A DNA stretch of 64,000 nt from assembly GCA_039621445.1 (NCBI GenBank), contig CP154955.1, positions 41,734,426 through 41,798,425 of the forward strand, given 5' to 3'. Positions 13,355 to 24,037 of the stretch are shown piece after piece. A program made the translations under genes and the position numbers. The stretch is from Euglena gracilis. Taxonomy: Eukaryota; Euglenida; Euglenophyceae; Euglenales. Positions within the stretch are counted from its first letter, which is position 1; each line of letters begins with the position of its first letter. The notes below the pieces were generated by a model that worked only from the letters and a program-made list of their open reading frames with translations, did no database searches and was not told the DNA's origin.

Positions 13355-13923
13355 TTACATCTCAGGGTGATGGTTCCTCATTGGGAAATACCTGTCCGAC
13401 TTCCTTCTTCGGGGTAGCGACCATGCGATCACACCAACAATGCCGACCACACAGCCGACACTGAGCAGCAGTGCGAGCGGGGTGGTGTAAACATGGATTC
13501 ACACAGTGGCCCCCCAGGGGGGCACTTTCCCCTGGCCCAACCCACCCAACCACTTTTTGAAAAACCTCCACCCCACCCACCCACCCACCCACCCACCCAA
13601 AATTGAGCCAAAATCAGCTGAAAACCCTTGAAAAAAAATTGGCCGGCCAAAATCTCCCCGGGGGGGAGGGGCATCCACCCACTCTCGAAAACCCACCCCC
13701 GGTCGCACACGTGTTAAGTGAATCCATGCGTGGAACGCGTGCTGTCAGCCTCCAGCTGCTGTCCAGGCATGGTGGCTGATGTGGGAGCCAACAAGCTCCA
13801 CGGAGTGGATTCCAAGACGTTCACTAGGATCATCCGCACAGACAAGGCCGCCTTCTTCTGTCCCACTCCATTGGGGTCAGGTCTTCCCTTAAATGCGCAA
13901 ATGTGCCAGGAGAAACAACTCAT
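13355..13923 (-). CDS. C-terminal membrane-anchor exon(s), unidentified gene
   Basis: On the minus strand the frame ending at the TAA of 13355-13357 reads a hydrophobic helix (PLALLLSVGCVVGIVGVIAW) followed by a basic tail (SLPRRRKSDRYF) and about ten more residues. That is the layout of a single-pass membrane protein with a short positively charged cytosolic end. An upstream open block at about 13923-13717 (ending STRSTHGFT) may be its preceding exon; between them lies a G/C-run repeat whose edges carry an inverted ATGGATTCAC. The block lies 1.1 kb downstream, on the same strand, of the last placed subtilase exon (15025), so it could be that protease's membrane anchor or a separate gene. Splice sites not resolved. 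Confidence 0.4.
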
Positions 13924-15024
13924 GGAGCGGGCAGAAGCTCCGGGGGTGGGGGAGGCTCGGGGGACCCACTTTTGGGCGTCAATTTTGGAAAGAGAGGAAA
14001 ACCACTTGGCCTGTCCCCCCAGGATATTTCGATTTTCGATCCCCCCCCCCCGTCATTTTGTTTCCCATCATTTTTTCCCGTACTGTGCTAGCCACTAGAA
14101 AAAAGCCACTCAGGTCAAAAACTTTCCAGCGATTTGTGCCGATCAATGGGGGGGGGGGGCCGTGCTTGCAGCCCGCGGGTGGGGTCAACTAGGATCTGGC
14201 CAAACCTGGAGGGACTGGGGGGGGGGGGGCACTGTGAGCCCTTAATCCCGGATCCCCGAGGAATCACCCACCGCTTGCTTGGCTGGTTGGCACTTTGACT
14301 GGTGTTCAACCAAAGAGGAGATATGCTTATGGCACTGAACAGAATTTGGATGTCCAACATGGGTCAGCCAATGCAATTTTCAACAAAGCAGCAAAAATCA
14401 GGAATCAGCGATTTTCACACAATGATTTTGCCACTGGGGAAGGGGGCGATGGCTAGTGTCAGGAAGTGTTTTTATGCATTGACCAAATTTGAGAAACATA
14501 AAGTATTTTATGACCAGGTGGCATGGAGTCAGAAGTAGAAATGGGGGTGGTGGGCATTGGAAATAGAGGACTTTGGCCTCTGCCTCCACCTGAATGCAGC
14601 CCGTAAGATACAGCCCTGCCATTGCCCTGCCAGACAACAGGTTAACAGGTTGGGTAAAATTATCTGGGTTGGTGAATTTGAAAATTGTGGTCAGAGAAAT
14701 GTGCCAAAAATGGAATTTGGAATTTTTTCCCAAATTGCCTTTCCTTGATAAATTTTTTTCCATTGGTGTCAGCAATGAGGTTGGCAAGATCCCTGCAAAA
14801 CCATGTGAAAAAGCCTGATGAATCAAACTCCTTGGGCTTCCGATATCAATCACCATCGGAAGCCCTGCCAAAAAAAACAGGTGAATTTGCAGAAGTGTTG
14901 CCAGAGCACTCAGGGATAACACCGGGGAAAAACATTTACTGAGATCTTCTGTAAAGATCTTCTGATTGAACACTCTAAGTTGCAACGCGGGTCTTGTGCA
15001 GACAGAGAACAAGCAAGGGTAGAC

Positions 15025-17691
15025 CTGCTTGCGGAGGAGAGCAACGCGGATTTCTTCCAATTGCGCATTTGGGTGCCTCTCCAAATACAGAGCCACCGTT
15101 CCACTGACCACTGGTGTAGCCATTGAAGTTCCAGACATTGCCCCAGTGCCACCCCCTGGAAGGGTGCTGGTGACCTTGTAACCAGGGGCAGGGGCAGGAC
15201 TGGACTGGTGTGGAGGAGACAAATTTTCACTGACGGGGTCGACCATTCAGGAATCCAACATGAAAAAAAAGGCCAAAAAATTTCTGTGCTCCGTCTTTTC
15301 AGTGGCTTTTGCTGAACCCCGGGGGGAAAGGGAGTCGAGGCTACACCATTGATTGCCCCCCCCCCCCCCCCCCCCGGAGTTACTTTCCACATTCAAAAGT
15401 CACCACTTCCTATACCCCCCCGGGGGGGCACTTTGTCCATTCAGGTAAAAAAATGACCTAACAAGAATTATTTTGGACAAAAACCCCCAATAATTTCAGG
15501 CTGGAACCTAACCGTAACCTCAACCCTGACAACACTAACCTGACACTGACGAGACCCTTAAATTGAACTTAGAAAAATACCCGAATTCTGGATTGATTCT
15601 TTTCGCCTTGGATCAACTAACACCGCCAAAACCCACACACTAACTGCCCTTGTTGTCTGAAAAACTGCCCATCCAAGCTGTGCATATGCCCAGACACTTT
15701 CTAATTGAGCGATAATTCAATAATTCAACAGTTTTGATCTGTTGCACCAACACTGCCAATCCAGAACTGTGTATAAATGTCCACACACTTTCCATAATTT
15801 GAGAATGAGCATCGATAATCGTTTTGATCTGTTGCTCCAACACTGATCACTGATTTTGATTCTGCTGGCCAAGAACCACAGGCATCAACACGAGGCTTCT
15901 TTTCATCATTTTTGAACATCATAAATCAGAAAGATTGTGATTTTGTGACCAAGTTTCAAAAGCCAATTCCCCATTTTTGATTTACTCTTGCTCTTGTGGT
16001 GGTGGTGGCGGCGGTCACAGGTCACCAGTTGCGTTGGTGGTTGGTCATTTCTTCCTGAATCAAAATTGTCTGGCATTTGGTGCACTTAAAAGGGTACTTT
16101 CTGACACAACGGACCCCCCCCCTCCTTTTGGTTATGGCACGTCCTTTTCTAGTGACTTTGTAGGGTCATTGGGGGGAATGGGGTTAGGGTTTGGAGTTGT
16201 CCTCGTGGATTATTAGCCTTTTTCGAATCAGGCCAAATTTCAGCAAATTGCCCTGTTTCTCTGTGTTCAGAATGGCAAATCCCCTTCCGGGCCGAAGGGT
16301 CGGCGGGCTTCATCTTTCTACCCCCCTGCCCGTTGCTGCCTTTGGGTTTCCTTGCGGTTGCCAAGGTACGACAGGGCCAGGTCCAAACCCAACCCTGCCC
16401 CTTCAAATAACCACAAAAAAACACCCAAATGGCCGAGACGGGTCCCAACATATGGGTCTCTGACCGTTTTAAGGGCATTGTACCATAACTAAAAGGGGGG
16501 GTCCTTCACACCACAACAGATAAGTACCCTCAAAAGTTCTTCAGAGCAGTTACTTGGTGAAAAGAAGTCTCACAAGCACCACTGTTCCCAGCTGCAGCAA
16601 CTGGGATGAGTCCAGCTTGCACTGCCTTCAACAAAGCCTGTGGACACACACACAAATCACAGTCACATCACACAACACCCAGACACCTGATCGCCAGCAT
16701 AAAAGCTCCCACCCATCCCAATGGACATGCTCAATACTGCAGAGCGACCAATCAGCCTCTTCTGGCTCACAACCCAGTTGATGCCTTCAATGATATCCAC
16801 ACTCGTGGCTCCAGTCCCACGGTCACTGAAAATCTTCACAGGGACCAGTGTCACTTTCTTCGCAACGCCATACGTTCTTGAACCCACAATGCCAGCACAA
16901 TGTGTTCCATGTCGACCACCATCATGAGTTGCAACCTCACCATAGACAGCACTGAAACCAGAAACAGGATGGCCTGAGATGCCGTAGGGAAAACACGTGA
17001 TGAAAAACAGTTTACAGGGCCATCCTTGTCAGCTGTCATGCGCCCTTCAAATTCTGGGTGAGAGGCATCACCACCTGTGTCGGTGATGAACACACGAACA
17101 CCCTCACCAGTGCCACCACTGCCAGTCCTCTCCTCACTCAATGAAGAAAACTGTGCCAAAGGGCAGAATCCACCATTGAGGAGAAGGCTGGTTTGGGTTG
17201 TAAATGCCGTCCAAGGGGAGGAAGACTTGGTCGATACGGTCCAAATGCCAAGGGACGCCCATGTGATCCACTTGAACATTCTCTTCCACAGAAATCACAC
17301 CTTCCATGGCAAGCAGCACCTGGAGGTGGTTCGAAACATCCTCTCCATTGGGGATGCAGATGCTGACAGCATTGAGCTGGTCACCAAAGTCTGTCCCATT
17401 GACATCAAGTTCGCTATGCCTCAAAGACCGGCAGTGATTCAGCTCAGTGAAACCTGTACGCTTGTTCATAGAAGAGGTGACCTGATCCTCTGCAGCCTTG
17501 TCCGTCAAAGTGACAACGAACTCTGTACCATTGACGCAGCTACGGCTGCGGGCACTGTTCCCATTCGCCCGAGAAAGAAACGGCTTGACGTCACCTTGCG
17601 GTTCGATGCGGGGCAGGTAATCATTCGTGCTTGGTAGTGAGAGAGCCGAAGATATTATTGCCGTTGTGAAAAGAAGAACAGGATTCACCAT
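15025..17691 (-). CDS. Subtilisin-like serine protease (S8 family), copy 2
   Basis: Secreted subtilase with I9 propeptide. Exons on the minus strand: 17691-17189 (ATG start, signal peptide MVNPVLLFTTAIISSALSL, propeptide), 17118-17021 (catalytic Asp, FITDTGGDASHPEFEG), 16973-16687 (catalytic His, GRHGTHCAG), 16637-16554 (oxyanion Asn, LIPVAAAGNSGA), 15898-15768 (SVISVGATDQND, CSFSNYGKCVDIYT) and 15199-15025 (catalytic Ser, AMSGTSMATPVVSG). All phases match (2,1,0,0,2). The first two introns (70 and 47 bp) have GC donors; the rest are GT-AG (49, 658, 568 bp). The frame across 17020 is only kept with the GC donor: the nearby GT site would shift it. All four key residues are present. The last exon ends at a GT donor, so at least one C-terminal exon is still missing, perhaps the membrane-anchor block at 13.4 kb. 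Confidence 0.9.
15660..15865 (-). repeat. Tandem partial duplication of a subtilase exon
   Basis: The stretch encoding SVGATDQN and onward (minus strand) occurs twice about 97 bp apart. The downstream copy has lost its frame (SVGATDQNC then stop) and diverged in sequence. The duplicate falls in the intron that follows exon 15898-15768. Confidence 0.7.
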
Positions 17692-19511
17692 TTTCTTTGT
17701 CTGCAGAGGGAAGAAAAGAGCGGCTCAACGCCAACGCGGAGAACGTTGATTCCTATCTGCAACTGTTGCGCAAAGACCATGAAATGGTGCAGGGGGGCCT
17801 TGCAGGCCCAGGGCCTTTGCAGGCCCCTGGAGCAAAAATGATGTAATAGGTCGAAATGGTGTCCCATGGGGGCCTTTGCAGGCCTTGCACCAATTTTGTG
17901 AGGAGTCTCTTGGCCTGGAAAGACCCCCACAAACTGTCAACCATGAACCTGTCAACCAGAAAAGGCTACCCCCAAACACTGCATACCCACCCTGTCCATT
18001 TTTCCCTGTCACTCCGAACCCACTGCTGAGAACATTGGGAGGCTGCCGACATTTCGACATCGTCGTTTGGGCCTGGATTGGCCTCCACATCGCCGCATGT
18101 CAGGGCCTCTTCTCCCCTCCCAGAAGAGGCGTGTTCCTCGATAAATGCACAAAAAGGGTAACGCGGAGGTTCTCAGGAGGACTGTATGGTGTAGCCTTTG
18201 TGGGCCCAGAAAACGGTGGAACAGCAGGGCACGGCCCATGGCTCCTGGTTTCCGATGAATGCGTTGCCGGTTTTCCCCCAACTGCCTTTCGCCCTACGGA
18301 CTGCTTCCGGAAGTCCCGGCCTTGATGCTGGAGGCCGATGGCTCCAGGACCATCAAAGCGCTTCATTCCTCCCCTTGTTTGGCAACGTCCACCCTGCGGC
18401 TTTCCATTCACTACAACCCCCAACCCCAGCGCAATTGCCCATTCAATCAACTACTGCTTCTTCAGCGACGGCAGCCCAACCACCACAACAATCATGTCCT
18501 GTTGGTTCCAGACAAAGGAACCCTTGCCAACCCGTCTCGCACTCCCAAGGAGATGCGGCCATGTTGCCCAATTCGCAGGACAGCACGCAACGCCGAGTAT
18601 CTTGCTCTGTTTCCCCGGATGCATTCCCAGATGGCGGGGCAGCCTTGTCACCTGCTTTTGAAGAAATTGGTTTGGACACCCGGCCGATGGCGGGGCAGCC
18701 TTGTCACCTGCTTTTGAAGAAATTGGTTTGGACACCCGGCCGACGTTGGTCCACATCCCCCGTGGTGCCGTCGTGCAGGTCACTTGCACCTTCATCACCC
18801 TCCTCCGGAACTTGAATGCAAATCCTGGCTGGCGGACCTTGCACCATCTTTGGGCATTTCCAAAGCATAGCTGGCACTTCGTTTAAAACGAGTCAAAAAA
18901 ACACGTTTTTTTAAAAAAAGACATGTTTTTTTAAAAAAAAACAAAAAAAGCCATTGAGGGTCCAGGGCAAAAATTTTTTTGCCTTTAATTTTAGCTTTTT
19001 TTGCCCATCCTCGGTCAGAGAACGACACCAAAAAGCATAGTTAAATTTTGCCTTTTGTTCCCGCGCTCTGTCAAAAAAGGACCTAGTTTGGAATGGTTTC
19101 AAGCCAAAATGGCAGAAAAACACCCAGTCCGGCTCCGTCGTGACACGGCCGGGACTCCAATGGCCAGGTGTTCTCCCACCCCTTCTCCATTTTCACATTT
19201 TCGGCCAGGTTTCTGGGGGGTATTTCACAGAACCACCCCTTTTTCACCATTAATTTCCAAAATGGGTCACGTGTCAAAACAGTGGAAACAGGCGGAAACC
19301 CGCATACAATTCCTGGGTTGTATTAACTATCAGAAATATCAGTTGAGTTTCGGTGGGGTGGCCTACACGGAAACCCGCACACTTGGACCGCCTAAAAAAT
19401 GGCATAAAATTTGGGCAATTCGCGCCGCCTAAGACTGGTCCCTGCCGCTGGGATCAACCCCCAACCACATCCTGAGGGGGTCACGGGGGGGGGGGGGACC
19501 ATCCGAGGGGC
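17692..19511. other. No gene recognised upstream of subtilase copy 2
   Basis: Presumed 5' flank of the protease gene. At 17790-17890 the phrase GGCCTTGCAGGCC and variants recur. A 205-codon plus-strand open frame at 18198-18815 is Pro/Ser/Gln-rich and has no motif I know. A 55-bp unit is tandemly duplicated at about 18630-18741 with near-perfect identity, pointing to a recent event. Confidence 0.45.
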
Positions 19512-19695
19512 CCCTGTCCAGGGCCTCCTCAGGCCAGGGGGAGAACCAGTCGATGGAGCAGCAGTTGGTGAGGGCCGGGAACGTCCGCAGCCGAACGCGG
19601 AACGCCTCGCCGATCGGCGAGAAGGCGAGCAGCACGTGGAGCGACCGCTTCACCGCCTGGTTGAAGCGCGCGTAGAGCCCCGCCTTGGTCGCCGC
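19512..19695 (-). CDS. Dynein heavy chain, single internal exon
   Basis: Codes for part of a dynein motor heavy chain, near the end of the AAA4 (D4) module. The minus-strand translation contains LHVLLAFSPIGEAFRVRLRT and then FPALTNCCSIDWFSPWPEEAL. This matches the family signature of SPVGxxFRxRxRxFP, NCCTIDWF and WPxEAL. The exon starts after an AG (19696-19697, phase 0) and seems to end at a GC donor (gcccct at 19511, phase 1). No other dynein exon was found in the window, so flanking introns must be long. The plus-strand retrotransposon RT1 begins less than 100 bp away on the acceptor side, in antisense. Confidence 0.85.
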
Positions 19696-19749
19696 CTGCC
19701 CATCCAGGCTGGGGGGGGGGGGGGCGATGGGCAGTCAGCTGGGATAGTT

Positions 19750-22700
19750 TTAAGAGTCCCCTCCCTACCCACCCAGGCTCTGGGGGCGTTGCCTGACTTG
19801 CCGCCACCAGCCCTGCGAACTAGGTCCGCTTCTGCAAGGGAAGAAGCCGCGGATATCGAGCGAATGGTGAATCGCGTGAGCACTCTCGTGGGACATGGGG
19901 CGATGTCCAAGGCCTGCCGCGTGCTGACCTCTGATGGGGTTCGTGATTCTTCCGACCCAACCGTGATAGCCCAACTGCGGGCCCTCCATCCCCATGAGGA
20001 GCCTCCCGGTTTGGTCCTTGGGACCCTTCCCACAAATTGCAGTTTCCCCGGGATGCGGAATCTCTGCGCGAAAGGACGGTGGCCCTCCGCAAGGCTATCT
20101 GTTCTTTCCCAAAGGACTCCGCTGCAGGCCCCTCTGGCCTGCGGCCAGACCACCTGCGGAGCATGCTCGCTGACATCCCCGGTTCCCGGGCAGAAGACCT
20201 GTTGAAAACCTTGGATCTCTTTATTTGCGACTGCATTTCAAAGGGTGTCCATCCTCACATGGCACTAATTCTTGCGTCTGCCACACTCACCCCGCTCCGG
20301 AAGGCGGCCCCCTCCCCAAGCAACGGCAATGGCGCAGCCGGAGAGGGAACCCGACCAATCGCCGCAGGGGAGTGCCTCAGACGCCTTGTGGCCAAGGTAC
20401 TCATGCACCACCAAGCCATCACGCAGACCCTCAAAGACCTTAGTCCGATGCAAAGTGGTGTAGGGGTCCGCAACGCCTGTAGCCTCACCGCAATTGGCCT
20501 GCAACTGATGACCGACGACCTCTTCCGCCAGAAGGAGGATCGTTGGGGCCTTTTGCAAATAGACCTAAGCAACGCGTTCAACAGCCTCCTCCGCGGTTCA
20601 GCATTGGACAGTGTCCGTCGAAGATGTCCTTCTGCGATGCCGTGGCTCGAGAGTTGCTACAGCCAACATTCCCAACTGTTTTGTGGGAAGCAAATGCTCA
20701 CTTCGGCCAGAGGCGCCCAACAAGGAGACCCTTGTGGCCCAGCGCGTTTTGCATGGGGACTGCAAGATGTCCTCGAAGAGCTGTCCACTAAAGTCGAATG
20801 GCAGGGGTGGTACTTGGATGATGGCCATCTCCTGGGTTCGCCGATGCAGCTCCACACGGCACTTTCCACACTGATCCATGAAGCGGGCAAACGTAGATTG
20901 GCGGTGAACCTTGCGAAGTGCAATCTCTGGGGCCCGGCCTTCACCTCCAGTTGCGGAGGTACACTGCCAGATGGAATCCCGGTGGACAGCCCACTTCGCC
21001 AAGTACCCATCGTACCGTTTCTCAAGGATTCTGGCATCAAAGTTCTCGGGGTCCCATTGTGCCATCCGGAAGGCGATGCATTTGCCCGGCAGATTTGGAG
21101 GAAACGTGCAAACGGTGTTATGGAGGCGTGCCAGTCTCTTTCCAAGCTACCCCAGGCGCACCTCCAATTCACCATTTTACGCTATTGCTTCACCTCTAGA
21201 AAAGTAAACGACCTTCTGCGAGCAACCTCATACACCCAGGGGCGCCCGGAGTGTGCAGCATTCAGCACAATCCTGCGGAACTGTTTTGAAGGACTACTTG
21301 GTGGCCCGTGCACACCACAACAATGGGAGCAAATCTGCCTACCAATTCGCTTGGGAGGCCTTGGCCTTTCAGACCCCAGCTACATCCGCTTGCCTGCTCG
21401 AATTGCCGGCATCGTTGATTACTTTGGAGGCTAGGCACAGTGGGGGGAGGGGGGGGTGTAAGGGGGGGGAGCGGGCGCGGGGGGGAAGGGGGGGGGGGGG
21501 GGGGCGGAAGGCGGCCGCGCGGGCGGCTCGCATCCTAAAATCGGTGATGGTTCGGGTCCAAAAAGTGGTCATTTTTTCCCCATTTTGGACAATTTTTGAC
21601 CAAAAAAGTGCTTTTGGCCGCGCTTGCTCTGCGCTGAGCGCGCGGCCCCCAAATTTGCCATTTTATGTCCGAAAATCGTCATTTTTGGTCATTTTTGGTC
21701 ATTTTTGGGCCTCAAAAAAGTCGCGATTTTTTCACAAAATTTTTTTTTCTTGGCCATGCTAGGCACAGTGGGGGGAGGGGGGGGTCCAGGGGGTGGGCGA
21801 GCGGCCGCGCGGGCGGCCGCGCGGGGGGGGGGGGAAGGGGGGGTTCCGGACCCCCCCCCCCCAGCGGCGCGCCTAGCCTCCTTTCACCGTGGGCCGGAGC
21901 CATTGGGAATCCCATCAGCCTTCCCCCGTGCTCCTGCAGACACCCTGGATTGTTTGCGGGACGCTTCCACCACCCTCGGAACCACCGCTCCCCTTCCACA
22001 ATGGCTGGAGGACTTGTCTCTAATCCAAAACGCTCAGAGCCCCCATACCTCTCAGAAATGGTGGAACGGCCAATTTTCCACTGCCCGACAAGCGCTGCTT
22101 ACCCGACAATTGCCTCCACAGGATCAAGTATGGTTCAAAAGCCAATGCCAGCCTCATGCGATGGCGTGGGCTGCAGCCACACCGAGCACCGCCACACGCA
22201 CGCTCTTGCCTTCTGCCGAATTCCGCTGCCTCCTTCGGTGGAACATTGGCATGCCATTGAGCGACGTTGCCTCCACCAGTGGCTTGCTCTGTCCAAAATG
22301 CCAGGGGATTGCGGATGTCACGGGTCATCACCTGTTGTGCTGCGAATTCAACAACCTTTACAAGCGGCACACGCCTGTCCAAGACTTTCTCACTTCCCTG
22401 GCGCAACGTTGTGGCTTCCAAGCCAAGAAAGAGCAACGGGCTGATGACAACACCCGCCCTGGCGATGTTTTTGTTCCACGATTGGACAGTGACGGACCCG
22501 TGGCAATCGACGTCACCATTCGCCACACCCAAATTCCAAGCAACCGTCTTGGTCGTGCAACCCAACTGCAAGCCTGGCAAGAGAGGCAAGGAGCCGAAAA
22601 ACACCGGAAATATGATGCCGCCTGCGCAAGGCGGAAGGTGCGGCTCACTGCCTTCGTGCTTGACTGCTTCGGCGGACTGGGCCAAGAAGGCTGCACACTG

Positions 22701-22898
22701 ATGTCCACCCTCCTCAAAGCCCTGCTGGGGCAGCGGGAGGGGTGGCAGCAGCGCCAAACCGAAGCAGGGGTCTGGCAAGGCCTCTCCCTGACACCAGCCA
22801 AAGAGATATCGAAACAACTTGTGTGGTGCTTCTACACTGAACCATGCACAAATGCCGACACCTCCTCCACAGGCTCTCACTCTCCCTACTCAAACTAA
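19750..22898 (+). mobile_element. Non-LTR retrotransposon RT1: reverse transcriptase with C-terminal endonuclease
   Basis: Near-complete pol of a LINE-type element. RT motifs in order: AAGPSGLRPDHL, GTRPIA, LLQIDLSNAFN, GAQQGDPCGP, and catalytic WYLDDG. After the RT and thumb comes a CX2CX8HX4C zinc motif (CPKCQGIADVTGHHLLCC, about 22300), then a restriction-like endonuclease region with RPGDVF and AIDVTI, as in R2-type elements. The upstream part (19750-20035, AREEAADIERMVNRVSTL) is one frame off, so a frameshift lies near 20035-20045. The RT frame (to 21425) and the C-terminal frame (from 21882) are separated by the 456-bp element at 21426-21881; joining them over a 3-bp duplication gives VDYF-HRGPEP in frame. 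Stop at 22898. No separate ORF1 or APE endonuclease seen; the 5' end is probably truncated. Confidence 0.9.
21426..21881. mobile_element. Introner-like foldback element in RT1
   Basis: 456 bp. Ends GGAGGCTAGGC and GCCTAGCCTCC are inverted copies, flanked by TTT on both sides (21423-21425, 21882-21884). The GCTAGGCACAGTGGGG block recurs internally at about 21757, and GCGGCCGCGCGGGCGG blocks lie near both ends. Read as an intron, GC at 21430 to AG at 21876 leaves GGAGCCTCC plus TTT, which keeps the RT frame open; unspliced, it puts a stop (TAG) nine bases in. Second copy at 23357-23797. Confidence 0.8.
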
Positions 22899-23299
22899 AT
22901 CCAAACCCCATTTCACCGCAAACCGTGCAAACGACAACACACACACGCCAAGGAAGGCAGCACAAGAACCACCCGAGACAAACATGCTAACGAAGGCAAC
23001 AAGAGCCACACACCCCTCCCCCCAAGCACTATATATTGAAGGTGAGCCTCGCTCATTTTCCCTCGCAGCAGTAACGACACAAACACGCCAAAGAAGGCAA
23101 CACCAGAACACACACGCCCCCCCCCCCCTGGCACTTTATATATTGAAGATGAGCCTCACTCATTTTCCACTGACCTCTCACCCAGTCACCGAACACCTCT
23201 TTGTAAACCCCTCAGTACCCCTCAGCTACCGCTGACCTGTGAGCGCACAGAGAGTCATGAGGAAGTTCTCCTTGTGGCGAGGGCCAAAAGAGACGTTTC
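22899..23299 (+). repeat. 3' region of RT1 with two ~107-bp near-tandem units
   Basis: Downstream of the RT1 stop. The phrase TATATATTGAAGGTGAGCCT at about 23027 recurs as TATATATTGAAGATGAGCCT at about 23135, each followed by CATTTTCC. AC-rich between. Probably the 3' untranslated region of the element. Confidence 0.5.
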
Positions 23300-23356
23300 C
23301 CTGGGACTGTTGCGCTCGCGCTGATTGTATGGTACATGGATGACGGTACTGTCATT

Positions 23357-23797
23357 GGAGGCTAGGCACAGCGGGGGGGGGGGCTGATGGGGGGAGGCGA
23401 GCGGCGGCCGCGCGGGCGGCCGCGCGGGGGAGAGGGGGGGGAGGGGGGTCCGAGGGCCGCCGCACGGGCGGCGCGCATCCTAAAATCGGTGATTTTCGGG
23501 TCAAAAAAGTGGTCATTTTTTGCCATTTTTGGGCCATTTTTGACCAAAAAAAGTGCTTTTTTGGCCGCGCGCAGAGCGCACGGCCCCCAAATTTGCCATT
23601 TTACGTCCGAAAATAGTCATTTTTGGTTCATTTTTGGGCCTCAAAAAAGTCGCGATTTTTTCACAAAAACAATTTCTTGGCTATGCTAGGCACAGTGGGG
23701 GGAGGGGGGGTCCAGGGGGGGGCGAGCGGCCGCACAGGGCCCGCACAGGGGGGGGAGGGGGGGGTCCCGGACCCCCCGAGCGGCGCGCCTAGCCTCC
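23357..23797. mobile_element. Introner-like foldback element in RT2
   Basis: 441 bp, same ends (GGAGGCTAGGC, GCCTAGCCTCC) and same internal order as the copy in RT1. Flanked by ATT (23354-23356) and ATC (23798-23800). It sits eight codons after the start of the YMDDG motif. GC at 23361 to AG at 23792 would leave GGA GCC TCC in frame. Confidence 0.8.
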
Positions 23798-23976
23798 ATC
23801 GGCCATTCCGTCGATGTTTTGTCTTTCACGGCTTCTCTGGCCACGGCACTCGGCTCCATTGGGCTCCGACTCAACCCCTCTAAATGCGCCCTGTGGGGAC
23901 CGGGTGTACCCTGTGCCACCCCGAAACCTCCAGCCCTTCAGATCCTCCCTCCCGAACACCTCGCACAAAACTTCCT

Positions 23977-24037
23977 AGTCACTCCATGGGGACCGGGAAC
24001 TGGCAGGATGCCAGTTCCCGGTCCCCATGGAGTGACT
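23977..24037. repeat. Perfect 29-bp palindrome with 3-nt loop
   Basis: Arms 23977-24005 and 24009-24037 are exact inverse complements around GGA. It lies in RT2 coding sequence at a point where the frame then changes, as a fold-back replication error would produce. Could extrude as a cruciform. Confidence 0.9.

Noticed and set aside
12742-13464. 240-codon plus-strand open frame
   Set aside because: No recognisable motif, and its 3' part is antisense to the better supported membrane-anchor exon at 13355-13490.
16974-17020. GT donor (gtaaac) for the second intron of subtilase copy 2
   Set aside because: It would shift the frame and destroy the His-containing exon; the GC donor 5 bases upstream keeps it.
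18198-18815. Pro/Ser/Gln-rich 205-codon frame as an ORF1 of RT1
   Set aside because: It is separated from RT1 by the dynein exon, includes a 55-bp tandem duplication and shows no zinc finger or RNA-binding motif.
20911-21207. Other-frame and antisense open frames inside RT1 and RT2
   Set aside because: Shadows of the RT frame; they lack the RT motifs.
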